From an uncultured Eubacteriales bacterium (lineage in GTDB: Bacteria; Bacillota; Clostridia; Oscillospirales; Acutalibacteraceae): a stretch of 64,000 nt of DNA. Within the stretch, counting starts at the first letter, position 1, and each line of letters begins with the position of its first letter. Below the pieces are notes generated by a model. It did no database searches, was not told the origin of the DNA, and saw only the letters and a program-made list of their open reading frames with translations. This document shows, one piece after another, positions 17,051 to 26,251 of the stretch. Where the stretch lies: positions 62,001-126,000 of the forward strand of contig CAKSCM010000001.1 of assembly GCA_934444365.1 (NCBI GenBank). Direction: 5' to 3'. The position numbers and the translations under genes were made by a program.

Positions 17051-18334
17051 TTGGAGAAGTTTCTTATAACGGGCGGCATACCGCTTAAGGGAAGTGTAAA
17101 TATCAGCGGGGCGAAGAATGCGGCGGTAGCCATTCTTCCGGCTGTTATATTGTCCGATGATATTTGCAGAATTGAGAATGTTCCCGAAATTTCCGATGTT
17201 TCGATTACTTTGCGCAATCTTTATGAGATGGGCGCCAATATTAAGGTTATTGACAAAAACACCGTCGAGATTGACCCGCGCAATATCCGTTCGGCGGTCG
17301 TTACCCATGATATGACCGAGAAGCTCAGGGCGTCTTATTATTTTATTGGTGTTTTGCTCGGCCGTTTTCATCATGCCGAGGTGTCGATGCCCGGCGGATG
17401 CGATTTCGGTGTCCGTCCCATCGATCAGCATATAAAGGGCTTTAAGGCTCTCGGTGCGGATGTTGTGGTTGACGGAGGAATGGTTGAGGCTCATGCCGAG
17501 CGTCTTGTGGGCAGTTCAATCTATCTTGACGTTGTCTCGGTCGGTGCAACAATAAATATAATGATAGCGGCGGTTAAGGCCAAGGGTCTTACGGTTATTG
17601 AAAATGCCGCAAGGGAGCCGCACATAGTTGATCTCGCGAACTTCCTCAACTCCATGGGTGCCGATATACGCGGCGCCGGTACCGACGTCATTAAAATCCG
17701 CGGAGTTGAGCATCTTCACGGTACAACCTATTCCATAATTCCCGACCAGATCGAGGCCGGAACCTTCATGGTTGCAGCAGCTGCAACCGGCGGCGATGTC
17801 ATGATAAACAACGTTATCCCCAAGCATCTCGAATCAATAAGCGCAAAGCTTATCGAGGCCGGGGTTGAGGTTGAGGAGTTTGACGAGTCGGTCCATATAA
17901 GGAGAACCGGACCGATTAAGCCGTGCAACATTAAAACGATGCCGCATCCGGCCTTCCCGACCGACATGCAGCCTCAGATGACCACCATGCTGTCAATTGC
18001 AAAAGGAACCAGCATTATAAATGAAGATGTCTGGGATAACCGTTTCAGATATGTTGAGCAGCTTACCCGTATGGGAGCGAAAATACAGGTGGACGGTAAG
18101 GTGGCCGTAATAGAAGGTGTCGAAAAGCTGACGGCCGCACCGGTAAAATCGACCGATCTCAGGGCCGGCGCCGCGATGCTTATTGCAGCGCTGATTGCCG
18201 AGGGTGAAACCTCAATTGAGGATATACGGCACATTGAGCGCGGATATGAGAACGTAGAGGAGAAGTTACGCTCGCTCGGTGCCGATATCAAGCGGGTTAC
18301 GGTTCATTCCTCAAAGCTTCCGGCGGCACTGTAA
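17051..18334 (+). CDS. murA: UDP-N-acetylglucosamine 1-carboxyvinyltransferase
   Basis: This 427-residue EPSP-synthase-fold enzyme performs the first committed step of peptidoglycan synthesis, adding enolpyruvate from PEP to UDP-GlcNAc. The N-terminal GGIPLKGSVNISGAKNAA, the loop SMPGGCDFGVRPIDQHIKG with the reactive Cys117, and FPTDMQPQMTTM are typical. Because Cys117 is present the enzyme should be of the fosfomycin-sensitive kind. The start is TTG behind AGAGGAG. It heads a group with a YycJ-type nuclease and rlmH, an arrangement seen in other Clostridia. Confidence 0.96.
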   Translation: MEKFLITGGIPLKGSVNISGAKNAAVAILPAVILSDDICRIENVPEISDVSITLRNLYEMGANIKVIDKNTVEIDPRNIRSAVVTHDMTEKLRASYYFIGVLLGRFHHAEVSMPGGCDFGVRPIDQHIKGFKALGADVVVDGGMVEAHAERLVGSSIYLDVVSVGATINIMIAAVKAKGLTVIENAAREPHIVDLANFLNSMGADIRGAGTDVIKIRGVEHLHGTTYSIIPDQIEAGTFMVAAAATGGDVMINNVIPKHLESISAKLIEAGVEVEEFDESVHIRRTGPIKPCNIKTMPHPAFPTDMQPQMTTMLSIAKGTSIINEDVWDNRFRYVEQLTRMGAKIQVDGKVAVIEGVEKLTAAPVKSTDLRAGAAMLIAALIAEGETSIEDIRHIERGYENVEEKLRSLGADIKRVTVHSSKLPAAL

Positions 18335-18348
18335 AAAATGTTTTTCAG

Positions 18349-18392
18349 GCACCCGTAAAGGATTGCAATTTATCTTTTCCTTTATCGGGTGC
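18349..18392 (+). terminator. Terminator after murA
   Basis: GCACCCGTAAAGGA pairs with TCCTTTATCGGGTGC and is followed by TTTTGGTTTTG. The T-run is interrupted, so some read-through into the next gene is plausible. Confidence 0.65.
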
Positions 18393-18439
18393 TTTTGGTT
18401 TTGAATTTTTATTTGTTTTATTGATAGGGGAAAAGTAAC

Positions 18440-19228
18440 TTGGCAAGGGTCTGTACACTGTTCAGCTCGAGCAAGGGCAACAGCACATATATATACGGCG
18501 GCGGTACTGGAATACTTATCGATGCCGGAAGAAGCGCCAAACAGCTGGCCGACGCGCTGTGCGGAATATCGGTCAGCCCCGAGGAGCTGTCGGGCGTATT
18601 TATAACCCATACCCACAGCGATCATATAAGCGGACTTTCGGTCATGGTCAGGCGATATCATCTGCCGGTTTACGCGAGCGAGGAGACATTGCGTGAGCTT
18701 TTAAGGCTTGGCTGTATAAAAACGACCGACGAATACCATTGTGTTGATAAGGACGGAATTATTCTCGGGGGACTCAGCGTGTCATCGTTTCCGACATCGC
18801 ACGACTGTGAAGGCAGCTGCGGCTACAGCGTTTTAACGTCGGACGGACGGAAAATCTCGCTTTGTACCGATACCGGTTACATAAGCGAAAGCATTAAATC
18901 GGCGGTTATCGGCAGCGATCTGGCCGTTATTGAGTCAAATCACGATATTGATATGCTTAAAACCGGGCCGTATAACGCCGCTTTGAAAAAGCGGGTGGCC
19001 GGAATGTGCGGACATTTATCCAATAAAAGCTGTGCTGATTTCCTTCCGGTTTTGGCGCAAAACGGGACAACGCGTTTTATACTCGCCCATTTAAGTCAAG
19101 AGAATAATACTCCGGCAATTGCTTACAAAACCGCTTGTGCGGCCCTTAAAAATGCCGGACTTGCCGAAAACAGCGATTTCATTTTAAAGGTGGCGCCGTC
19201 GTGCGGCGGAGATTTGATTGTGCTTTAA
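18440..19228 (+). CDS. Metallo-beta-lactamase-fold nuclease, YycJ/WalJ type
   Basis: This 262-residue protein begins with RVCTLFSSSKGNSTYIYGG, and the metal motif ITHTHSDHISG follows at about residue 54. The middle motif is FPTSHDCEGSCGYSV, and NHDIDMLKTGPY and ILAHLSQENNTP come later. This is the YycJ (WalJ) family, 5'-3' exonuclease-like enzymes linked to DNA repair and cell-wall regulation. The start is TTG at 18440. The size and the placement between murA and rlmH are normal for Clostridia; here the WalKR two-component genes usually found with it in Bacilli are absent. Confidence 0.9.
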   Translation: MARVCTLFSSSKGNSTYIYGGGTGILIDAGRSAKQLADALCGISVSPEELSGVFITHTHSDHISGLSVMVRRYHLPVYASEETLRELLRLGCIKTTDEYHCVDKDGIILGGLSVSSFPTSHDCEGSCGYSVLTSDGRKISLCTDTGYISESIKSAVIGSDLAVIESNHDIDMLKTGPYNAALKKRVAGMCGHLSNKSCADFLPVLAQNGTTRFILAHLSQENNTPAIAYKTACAALKNAGLAENSDFILKVAPSCGGDLIVL

Positions 19229-19243
19229 AAGGTGTGTTTAATT

Positions 19244-19726
19244 TTGAACAAAATAACGCTTATATGCGTCGGTAAGCTCAAAGAACGCTTTTTTACCGAC
19301 GCTTGTAATGAGTATTTAAAGCGCCTCGGGCGGTTTTGCAGCGCCGAGGTTAAGGAGATTACCGAATCGCGCGTAAGCGATAACGCAAATGAAAGCGAAA
19401 TATCGGCCGCCATGGCTCAGGAGGCGGACAAAATACTGTCTTTGCTGCCTGAAAAAGCATATGTGGTGGCGATGTGCGTTGAAGGTGAAAAACTTTCATC
19501 AGAAAAATTTGCAAAGGGTATTGCAAAAACCGCATTATCGGGATATAATCATACGGCTTTCATAATCGGCGGATCAAACGGCCTTGATAAAGAGCTAAAA
19601 AAACGGGCCGATTTAAGGCTTTCGATGTCGGATATGACCTTTCCGCACCATCTTGCTCGGGTAATGCTGCTCGAGCAGATATACAGGGCGTTTCAAATAA
19701 ATAATAACGGTAAGTACCATAAGTAG
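19244..19726 (+). CDS. rlmH: 23S rRNA (pseudouridine1915-N3)-methyltransferase
   Basis: This 160-residue SPOUT methyltransferase methylates pseudouridine in helix 69 of 23S rRNA in assembled ribosomes. The KITLICVGKLKERF start, FIIGGSNGLDKELKKRADLRLSMSDMTFPHHLARVMLLEQIYRAFQI and the C-terminal YHK are diagnostic. The start is TTG at 19244 with AAAGGTG upstream, giving the standard length. Longer readings to 19232 are unlikely. The MFS gene begins eight bases after the stop. Confidence 0.95.
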   Translation: MNKITLICVGKLKERFFTDACNEYLKRLGRFCSAEVKEITESRVSDNANESEISAAMAQEADKILSLLPEKAYVVAMCVEGEKLSSEKFAKGIAKTALSGYNHTAFIIGGSNGLDKELKKRADLRLSMSDMTFPHHLARVMLLEQIYRAFQINNNGKYHK

Positions 19727-19733
19727 GTGCACT

Positions 19734-21065
19734 ATGAAAAATAAAAAGTCGAGTAACGGCGGTTCAATGATGCGTCAGCTTTTCAATTTTCACGACGAGC
19801 GCGCAAAGGGCCGTGTTTGCATGCTTGTCCTGACGGTTTATACAAACATTTTTACCTGCATAAACTCAGGCATTTTTTACACCGGATTTTTAAGCGCCAA
19901 TGACATAAACATAGTAAACGTAGGAATAATCAATTTTCTGCCGTTTTTCGCCGGAATGTTCAGCGTGTTTTCGCCGTATATCCTCGGTCATTTTAAAAAG
20001 CGGCGTGCTGTTCTTACGGTGTCGCGCATACTGTACTATTTTTTCAGTCTTTTTGCCTCGACGATAATGCCGAATTTTGTTCATGATGCCTCGCTTAAGA
20101 TTCTGCTGTTTTGTATCTTTGTTTTTGTGGCGAATCTCATTAATGCGCTGTTTGTGTCGCCTGGCTATTCGGCATGGCACCTTAACTTTATTCCGGAGGA
20201 TGTCAGGGTAAATTATTTTTCGGTTTCCCAGATAATCGGATCGGTCGTTTCATCGATATTCTTTCTTGTTTCGACTCTTCTTACCGACAGAATAGGCGAC
20301 GTTGCACAGCAGGGGCCGATGTTCGCGACCATACGTTACATAACCTTTGCCTGCGCTATAGGCGAGACTTTGTTTTTAATGCTCCCCAAGGAATATCCTT
20401 ACGTTAAGACCGTCAAGGTTAATCTTGCGTCGGTATTTTCGCTTTCCTTTAAAAACCGCGGATTTATGGGAACTATGCTGATAGTGTTTTTCTGGAACTT
20501 CTTCCAGTATGCCGCGCTGACTCCCACCGATTACTACCTGATAAACAACATCGGCGTTAAATACACCTTTATTGCGATAATAACGCTGCTTTATTCGGTG
20601 TTTTTGCTGGCTCTGTCGCCTATGTGGCGAAAGATAATAAACCGGCACGGATGGATCTCGGTTTTCGGTCTGACGGCTGCAGTACAGGGCTGTACGAATA
20701 TACTATACGCCTTTATAACGCCGGAGAATTACATTCCGGTAATGCTTATTGTAAGGCTTACCCAGCATTTTATCGGCGTCGGACTTAACCTCACATATGC
20801 CAATGTTATGTATCTTAGAATGCCCTCGGAGGATCGCACAAGCTACATTTCGTTTTATCTTTTCTTCGCCAGCGTTGCGATGTTTTTGGGACTTCTTTGC
20901 GGTACTACCTTTGTCGGCCTCGCCGAGAATATTGCCGTCAATATATTAGGATTTACATTCTATAATGTTCCGCTTCTTATGCTGTTCCAGGCGGCCGGTC
21001 AGATTACGCTCGGACTTATATCCTACGCCTGCCGTAAAAGGCTTGAACCGCGCCAAGCTGAATAA
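19734..21065 (+). CDS. Major facilitator superfamily transporter
   Basis: This 443-residue protein has about 12 membrane segments in two halves, a basic cytoplasmic N-terminus, and a loop between helices 2 and 3 reading LGHFKKRRAVLTVSR, in the position of MFS motif A. No substrate-specific motif is visible. It follows rlmH so closely that the two are probably co-transcribed. A strong terminator follows. An exporter or a sugar/peptide carrier are both possible; the context does not decide. Confidence 0.8.
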   Translation: MKNKKSSNGGSMMRQLFNFHDERAKGRVCMLVLTVYTNIFTCINSGIFYTGFLSANDINIVNVGIINFLPFFAGMFSVFSPYILGHFKKRRAVLTVSRILYYFFSLFASTIMPNFVHDASLKILLFCIFVFVANLINALFVSPGYSAWHLNFIPEDVRVNYFSVSQIIGSVVSSIFFLVSTLLTDRIGDVAQQGPMFATIRYITFACAIGETLFLMLPKEYPYVKTVKVNLASVFSLSFKNRGFMGTMLIVFFWNFFQYAALTPTDYYLINNIGVKYTFIAIITLLYSVFLLALSPMWRKIINRHGWISVFGLTAAVQGCTNILYAFITPENYIPVMLIVRLTQHFIGVGLNLTYANVMYLRMPSEDRTSYISFYLFFASVAMFLGLLCGTTFVGLAENIAVNILGFTFYNVPLLMLFQAAGQITLGLISYACRKRLEPRQAE

Positions 21066-21073
21066 TCTTTATT

Positions 21074-21110
21074 TTAAGCCTCCTGCGAAATACAGGAGGC
21101 TTAATTTTAT
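21074..21110 (+). terminator. Strong terminator after the MFS gene
   Basis: TTAAGCCTCCTG and CAGGAGGCTTAA form a perfect 12-bp stem with a 7-base loop, and TTTTAT follows. Confidence 0.85.
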
Positions 21111-21278
21111 GCTTTTTATCATAGAGCATTTACCGGCAATACCGTGACCGGACAATGTTTTTTACGTCTTTGGCAAGGAAAATTCAGTACTTTCTTATAA
21201 CAGCTTAAATATAATCGGAGGTCCGACTAAATGCTTTTTTGTCCGACGATTTTCCTGCCGGATTATAAGAATATTTGT

Positions 21279-21306
21279 TTGATTTTTTATATATGTGTGG
21301 TATAAT
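21279..21306 (+). promoter_or_regulatory. Promoter of the uvrBA transcript
   Basis: TTGATT (21279-21284) and TATAAT (21301-21306) with a 16-base spacer, about 40 bases before the coding start of uvrB. I see no clear LexA box. Confidence 0.6.
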
Positions 21307-21348
21307 AAGAACATATATTTTATTCATTTTATTCGGCGGTGAGCTTTT

Positions 21349-23313
21349 ACGGATCATTTTAAACTTGTTTCAAAATATAAACCGACCGGCGATCAGCCCG
21401 AGGCGATTGAAAAGCTGGCCGAAGGGGTCGAAAAAGGACTCAAGGAACAGATTTTGCTCGGTGTTACGGGATCGGGCAAGACATTTACCATGGCCAATAT
21501 TATAGATAAGGTCAACCGTCCGACCCTTGTGCTCGCCCACAACAAAACCCTCGCGGCTCAGCTGTGCTCCGAATTCCGCGAATTCTTCCCCGAGAATGCC
21601 GTCGAGTATTTTGTCTCTTACTACGATTATTATCAGCCGGAGGCATATATAGCCAATACCGATACCTATATCGAAAAGGATTCGGCGATAAACGATGAGA
21701 TCGATAAATTGCGCCATTCGGCGACCTGTGCTCTGAGCGAAAGACGGGACGTAATAATTGTCGCCAGCGTTTCGTGCATTTATTCGCTGGGTGATCCTAT
21801 CGATTACAGAAATATGGTGCTTTCGGTAAGGGTCGGGACTTCGCCGGGGAGAGACGCGGTCATCCGCAAGCTGACCGATATTCAGTACGAGCGAAACGAC
21901 ATTAATTTTATACGTAACAAATTCCGTGTAAGAGGGGATGTCGTCGAGATATTTCCGTCCTACTGGAACGACAAGGCGGTAAGGATTGAATTTTTCGGCG
22001 ACGAGGTTGAAAGAATAAGCGAATTTTCCCCGGTCACCGGCGAGGTCATCTGCACCGTATCGCATGTTGCGATTTATCCTGCTTCGCACTATGTTATAGC
22101 GCACGAACGCCTTGAAACGGCCCTCGGCGAACTCGAAAAAGAGGCCGAAGACAGGGCGAAATGGTTTAGAGAAAACGGCAAGCTTATAGAGGCTCAGCGC
22201 ATAAAACAGCGCACCGAATACGATATTGAGATGCTTCGGGAGATCGGCATTTGCAAGGGAATTGAAAACTATTCGCGTGTGCTTTCGGGAAGGGCTCCGG
22301 GCAGTATGCCGACTACATTGCTCGACTATTTTCCGGACGATTATCTCATGTTTGTCGATGAGTCGCATGTGACTTTACCTCAGGTAAGGGGAATGTACGG
22401 CGGCGACAGAGCGAGGAAGGAAAGCCTTGTCGAATACGGCTTTAGGCTTCCGTCGGCCTTTGACAACCGTCCGCTTAATTTTGAGGAATATTATAAGCAT
22501 ATAAATCAGGTGATATTCGTCAGCGCGACGCCGGGCGATTTTGAGCAGTCGGTCGCTCAGGCAACGGCCGAGCAGATAATAAGACCGACGGGCCTTCTTG
22601 ACCCGGAGATCTCGGTCAGGCCGACCGACGGTCAGATCGATGATCTTGTGGGCGAGATAAATGCCTGCACCGAACGAAAAGAGCGCGTGCTGATTACCAC
22701 CCTTACCAAAAAAATGGCGGAGGATTTAACCGATTATCTTTCGGACCTCGGTATTAAGGTAAGGTATATGCATCATGATATAGATACCATCGAACGTATG
22801 GAGATCATCCGTGATTTGCGCCTGGGCGAATTCGATGTGCTGGTCGGAATAAATCTGCTCAGAGAGGGACTTGATATCCCCGAGGTGTCGCTGGTAGCGA
22901 TTCTCGACGCCGATAAGGAGGGTTTTTTGCGCTCGGGGCGTTCGCTTGTGCAGACCATAGGACGTGCGGCGCGCAATGCGTCGGGCCGGGTTATAATGTA
23001 TGCCGATTCGGTTACCGATTCAATGGAATATGCCATAACCGAGACGGCAAGGCGACGCGAGATACAGATGAAATATAACTTAGAGCACGGGATTACCCCT
23101 AAAACGATTGTCAAGGATGTAAGAGATGTAATCGAAATGTCCAAAAGCGATAAAAAATCGCTTGATAAAAAGCATATTTCCCGTATGCCGAAGAAGGAAC
23201 GCGAAAAGCTCATAGCAGAGCTTACCAAGGAGATGAAAGAGGCAGCCAAGATGCTCGAATACGAGCACGCCGCCTTCTTGCGCGATAAGATTAAGGAATT
23301 AAAAGAAAGCTGA
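21349..23313 (+). CDS. uvrB: Excinuclease ABC subunit B, apparent ACG start
   Basis: UvrB is the damage-verifying helicase-like subunit of nucleotide excision repair. The frame carries TDHFKLVSKYKPTGDQPEAIE, Walker A LLGVTGSGKTFTMANI, the beta-hairpin segment YDYYQPEAYIANTDTYIEKD, the helicase motifs, and a C-terminal UvrC-binding UVR motif ending RDKIKELKES. Homologues begin M-D-H-F-K-L-V. Here the codon at that place is ACG (21349-21351), five bases after GGTGAG. An in-frame TGA lies at 21340-21342, and no ATG, GTG or TTG occurs before residue 36, which would remove the N-terminus up to Walker A. Translation therefore seems to start on ACG, or the base is a mutation or sequencing error. The total is 654 residues, normal length. 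Confidence 0.92.
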   Translation, partial: TDHFKLVSKYKPTGDQPEAIEKLAEGVEKGLKEQILLGVTGSGKTFTMANIIDKVNRPTLVLAHNKTLAAQLCSEFREFFPENAVEYFVSYYDYYQPEAYIANTDTYIEKDSAINDEIDKLRHSATCALSERRDVIIVASVSCIYSLGDPIDYRNMVLSVRVGTSPGRDAVIRKLTDIQYERNDINFIRNKFRVRGDVVEIFPSYWNDKAVRIEFFGDEVERISEFSPVTGEVICTVSHVAIYPASHYVIAHERLETALGELEKEAEDRAKWFRENGKLIEAQRIKQRTEYDIEMLREIGICKGIENYSRVLSGRAPGSMPTTLLDYFPDDYLMFVDESHVTLPQVRGMYGGDRARKESLVEYGFRLPSAFDNRPLNFEEYYKHINQVIFVSATPGDFEQSVAQATAEQIIRPTGLLDPEISVRPTDGQIDDLVGEINACTERKERVLITTLTKKMAEDLTDYLSDLGIKVRYMHHDIDTIERMEIIRDLRLGEFDVLVGINLLREGLDIPEVSLVAILDADKEGFLRSGRSLVQTIGRAARNASGRVIMYADSVTDSMEYAITETARRREIQMKYNLEHGITPKTIVKDVRDVIEMSKSDKKSLDKKHISRMPKKEREKLIAELTKEMKEAAKMLEYEHAAFLRDKIKELKES

Positions 23314-23331
23314 CGGTAGGTAAAAATCATT

Positions 23332-26175
23332 ATGGCAATGGACAAAATAATTATCCGCGGAGCAAGGGAGAATAACTTAAAGAATATCGATCTTGAGGTT
23401 CCGAGGGACAAATTTGTGGTATTTACCGGCGTTTCGGGCTCTGGCAAGTCCTCGCTTGCCTTCGATACCCTTTACGCCGAGGGACAGCGAAGGTATGTTG
23501 AGTCGCTGTCCTCTTATGCGAGGATGTTTTTGGGGCAGATGGAAAAGCCGGATGTCGACAGCATAGACGGTCTTTCGCCGGCTATTTCCATCGACCAAAA
23601 GACCACCTCCAAAAATCCCCGTTCGACGGTCGGTACAATAACCGAGATCTATGATTATTTAAGGCTTTTGTATGCCCGTGTGGGCGTTCCGCACTGCCCG
23701 GTATGCGGCCGGGAGATCAGCCGTCAGACGGTGGATCAAATAGTCGACAGGGTGTTGTCGCTTGAAACAGGCACCAAAATCCAGGTTTTAGCTCCGGTTG
23801 TACGGGGGAGAAAGGGCGAGCACCAAAAGGAGTTTGAAAGTGCGAAAAAATCCGGCTATGTGAGAGTGCGGGTCGATTCGGTGATGTATGAGCTCGCCGA
23901 GGAAATAAAGCTCGAAAAGAACAAAAAGCATAATATCGAAATAGTAATCGACCGACTTGTTATTAAGGAGGGAATAAGAAGCCGACTTGCCGATTCGATT
24001 GAAACGGCGGTTAAGATTTCGGGAGGGACGGTGCTTGTCGATGTAATAGGCGGCGAGGAGATACTTTTCTCCCAAAACTTCGCCTGTCCCGAGCACGGGA
24101 TAAGCATTGACGAGCTTACTCCGCGGATGTTTTCCTTTAACAGTCCGTTCGGCGCCTGCGAGGAATGCGACGGACTGGGTGTTTTTATGAAGATAAATCC
24201 TGATCTTCTTATTCCGGATAAAACAAAATCCATTGCTCAAAACGCCATTAAGGGCAGCGGCTGGAGCTATACCGGATTTAACTCATACATTGCAAAAATG
24301 TATCTGGATGCGCTGGCGAGGCATTACAAATTTTCGCTTGATACTCCCTTTGAAAAGCTGCCGGAAAAAATCAAAAACATTATTTTTTACGGCAGCGGCG
24401 ACGAGAAAATTACCTTTCATCGCGAAATAATGGGTCATTCCGCCGATTATCAATCTACCTTTGAGGGGGTAATATGTAACCTTGAACGCCGTTACAAGGA
24501 GACACAAAGCCCGGCGGCGAGAGAGGATATAGAGCAGTATATGTCCGAAATGCAGTGCAGCCACTGCCACGGCGCTCGTCTTAACGACAAAGCTCTTGCG
24601 GTTACGGTGGGCGGAATAAATATCGATAAGCTGTGCTCGCTTTCGGTGGTAAATGCCATTGATTTCTTTGAAGAATTAAAGCTTAGCCACCGCGATGAGC
24701 TGATTGCCGATAAAATTTTAAAGGAAATAAAAAGCAGGCTCAGCTTTCTAAAGAACGTCGGTCTCGGATATCTTACCCTTTCGAGATCGTCGGGAACCCT
24801 TTCGGGAGGAGAAAGCCAGAGAATCCGTCTTGCCACCCAGATAGGCTCGGCGCTTACCGGCGTGCTTTATATTCTCGATGAGCCCTCTATCGGACTTCAC
24901 CAAAGGGATAACCGCAAGCTTATATCGGCGCTTAAAAGGCTTCGCGATATCGGCAACACCCTTATAGTGGTCGAGCACGACGAGGAGACCATGCTCGAAT
25001 CGGACTATATTGTTGATATAGGACCGGGAGCAGGAGACAGGGGCGGCGAGGTTATTTGCGCCGGAACGGCACAGGATATAATGAATTGCGAAAAGTCCGT
25101 TACCGGTAATTATCTTTCCGGACGGATCAAAATTCCGGTACCGGACGAGAGACGTAAGGGCAACGGCTCTTATCTTGAGGTGATCGGTGCTAAGGAGCAT
25201 AACCTGAAAAACATCAGCGTTAAAATCCCCCTTGGCGAATTTGTGTGTGTTACCGGCGTTTCCGGTTCGGGTAAATCCACCCTTGTTAATGAGATTTTAT
25301 ATAAAAAACTGGCGGCCGACGTTAACAGGGCTCATACCTTCCCGGGAAAACACGAATGTATAAAGGGTATTGAGAATATCGATAAGGTCATAAATATTGA
25401 CCAGTCGCCTATTGGCAGAACCCCACGTTCCAATCCGGCTACCTATATCGGGGTTTTTAACGATATACGGGAGCTGTATGCTTCGACTCCGGATGCAAAA
25501 ATGCGCGGATATTCGGCCGGACGTTTTTCCTTTAATGTTAAGGGAGGGCGCTGTGAGGCCTGCCAGGGCGACGGAATTTTAAAGATCGAAATGCATTTTC
25601 TGCCCGATATTTATGTCCCGTGCGAGGTCTGCAAGGGCAAGCGCTACAATCGCGAGACACTGGAGGTAAAATATAAGGGCAAGAGCATTCACGACGTTCT
25701 GGATATGCGGGTAAGCGAGGCCTATGAGTTTTTTGAGCCTATTCCCAAAATTGCGAGAAAATTAAAGGCGCTAAAAGACGTCGGAATGGGATATATAAAG
25801 CTCGGCCAGCCGGCGACCACCCTTTCAGGCGGCGAGGCTCAAAGGGTAAAACTGGCGAGCGAGCTGTGCAAGCGGCCGACCGGTAAGACCTTTTATATAC
25901 TTGACGAACCGTCAATAGGGCTGCACAGCGCCGATGTCCACCGGCTTATTGAGGTTTTACAGCTTATTGTTTCTACCGGGAATACCGTTTTGGTTATTGA
26001 GCATAATCTTGATATTATTAAAACGGCCGATCATATAATCGATCTCGGACCCGAGGGAGGAGACGGCGGCGGAAGGATAGTAGCTCAGGGTACTCCCGAG
26101 GAGGTAGCGGCTGTAAAGGGCTCTTATACAGGCGAATTTTTGAAGGAAATACTTTCGAAAAAACAGATATTTTAA
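23332..26175 (+). CDS. uvrA: Excinuclease ABC subunit A
   Basis: This 947-residue ABC-type ATPase dimer recognises DNA lesions and loads UvrB. There are two ATPase modules: Walker A VFTGVSGSGKSSLAFDTLYAEGQRRY at about residue 31, signature LSGGESQRIRLATQIGS, second Walker A VCVTGVSGSGKSTLVNEIL at about 640, and signature LSGGEAQRVKLASELCKR. Zinc modules are seen as CPVCG, CSHCHG and CEACQGDG/CEVCKGKRYN. The length is normal. It starts 18 bases after uvrB, so the two form an operon. Confidence 0.97.
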   Translation: MAMDKIIIRGARENNLKNIDLEVPRDKFVVFTGVSGSGKSSLAFDTLYAEGQRRYVESLSSYARMFLGQMEKPDVDSIDGLSPAISIDQKTTSKNPRSTVGTITEIYDYLRLLYARVGVPHCPVCGREISRQTVDQIVDRVLSLETGTKIQVLAPVVRGRKGEHQKEFESAKKSGYVRVRVDSVMYELAEEIKLEKNKKHNIEIVIDRLVIKEGIRSRLADSIETAVKISGGTVLVDVIGGEEILFSQNFACPEHGISIDELTPRMFSFNSPFGACEECDGLGVFMKINPDLLIPDKTKSIAQNAIKGSGWSYTGFNSYIAKMYLDALARHYKFSLDTPFEKLPEKIKNIIFYGSGDEKITFHREIMGHSADYQSTFEGVICNLERRYKETQSPAAREDIEQYMSEMQCSHCHGARLNDKALAVTVGGINIDKLCSLSVVNAIDFFEELKLSHRDELIADKILKEIKSRLSFLKNVGLGYLTLSRSSGTLSGGESQRIRLATQIGSALTGVLYILDEPSIGLHQRDNRKLISALKRLRDIGNTLIVVEHDEETMLESDYIVDIGPGAGDRGGEVICAGTAQDIMNCEKSVTGNYLSGRIKIPVPDERRKGNGSYLEVIGAKEHNLKNISVKIPLGEFVCVTGVSGSGKSTLVNEILYKKLAADVNRAHTFPGKHECIKGIENIDKVINIDQSPIGRTPRSNPATYIGVFNDIRELYASTPDAKMRGYSAGRFSFNVKGGRCEACQGDGILKIEMHFLPDIYVPCEVCKGKRYNRETLEVKYKGKSIHDVLDMRVSEAYEFFEPIPKIARKLKALKDVGMGYIKLGQPATTLSGGEAQRVKLASELCKRPTGKTFYILDEPSIGLHSADVHRLIEVLQLIVSTGNTVLVIEHNLDIIKTADHIIDLGPEGGDGGGRIVAQGTPEEVAAVKGSYTGEFLKEILSKKQIF

Positions 26176-26251
26176 AAAATATAATTATTATTTACATTTT
26201 ATTAATCCATTTTCGCTTTTTTACCTTTATACTTGCCCTTAGAAAAACTGA

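Noticed and set aside
21275..21505. Plus-strand reading frame with an ATG overlapping the uvrB start
   Set aside because: It is out of frame with uvrB and loses any sense after 21349; the uvrB frame gives DHFKLVSKY and continues intact.
21370..22368. Long reading frame (332 codons) on the minus strand
   Set aside because: It is antisense to uvrB, whose motifs are unambiguous in the other strand; the frame stays open only because of the codon bias of uvrB.
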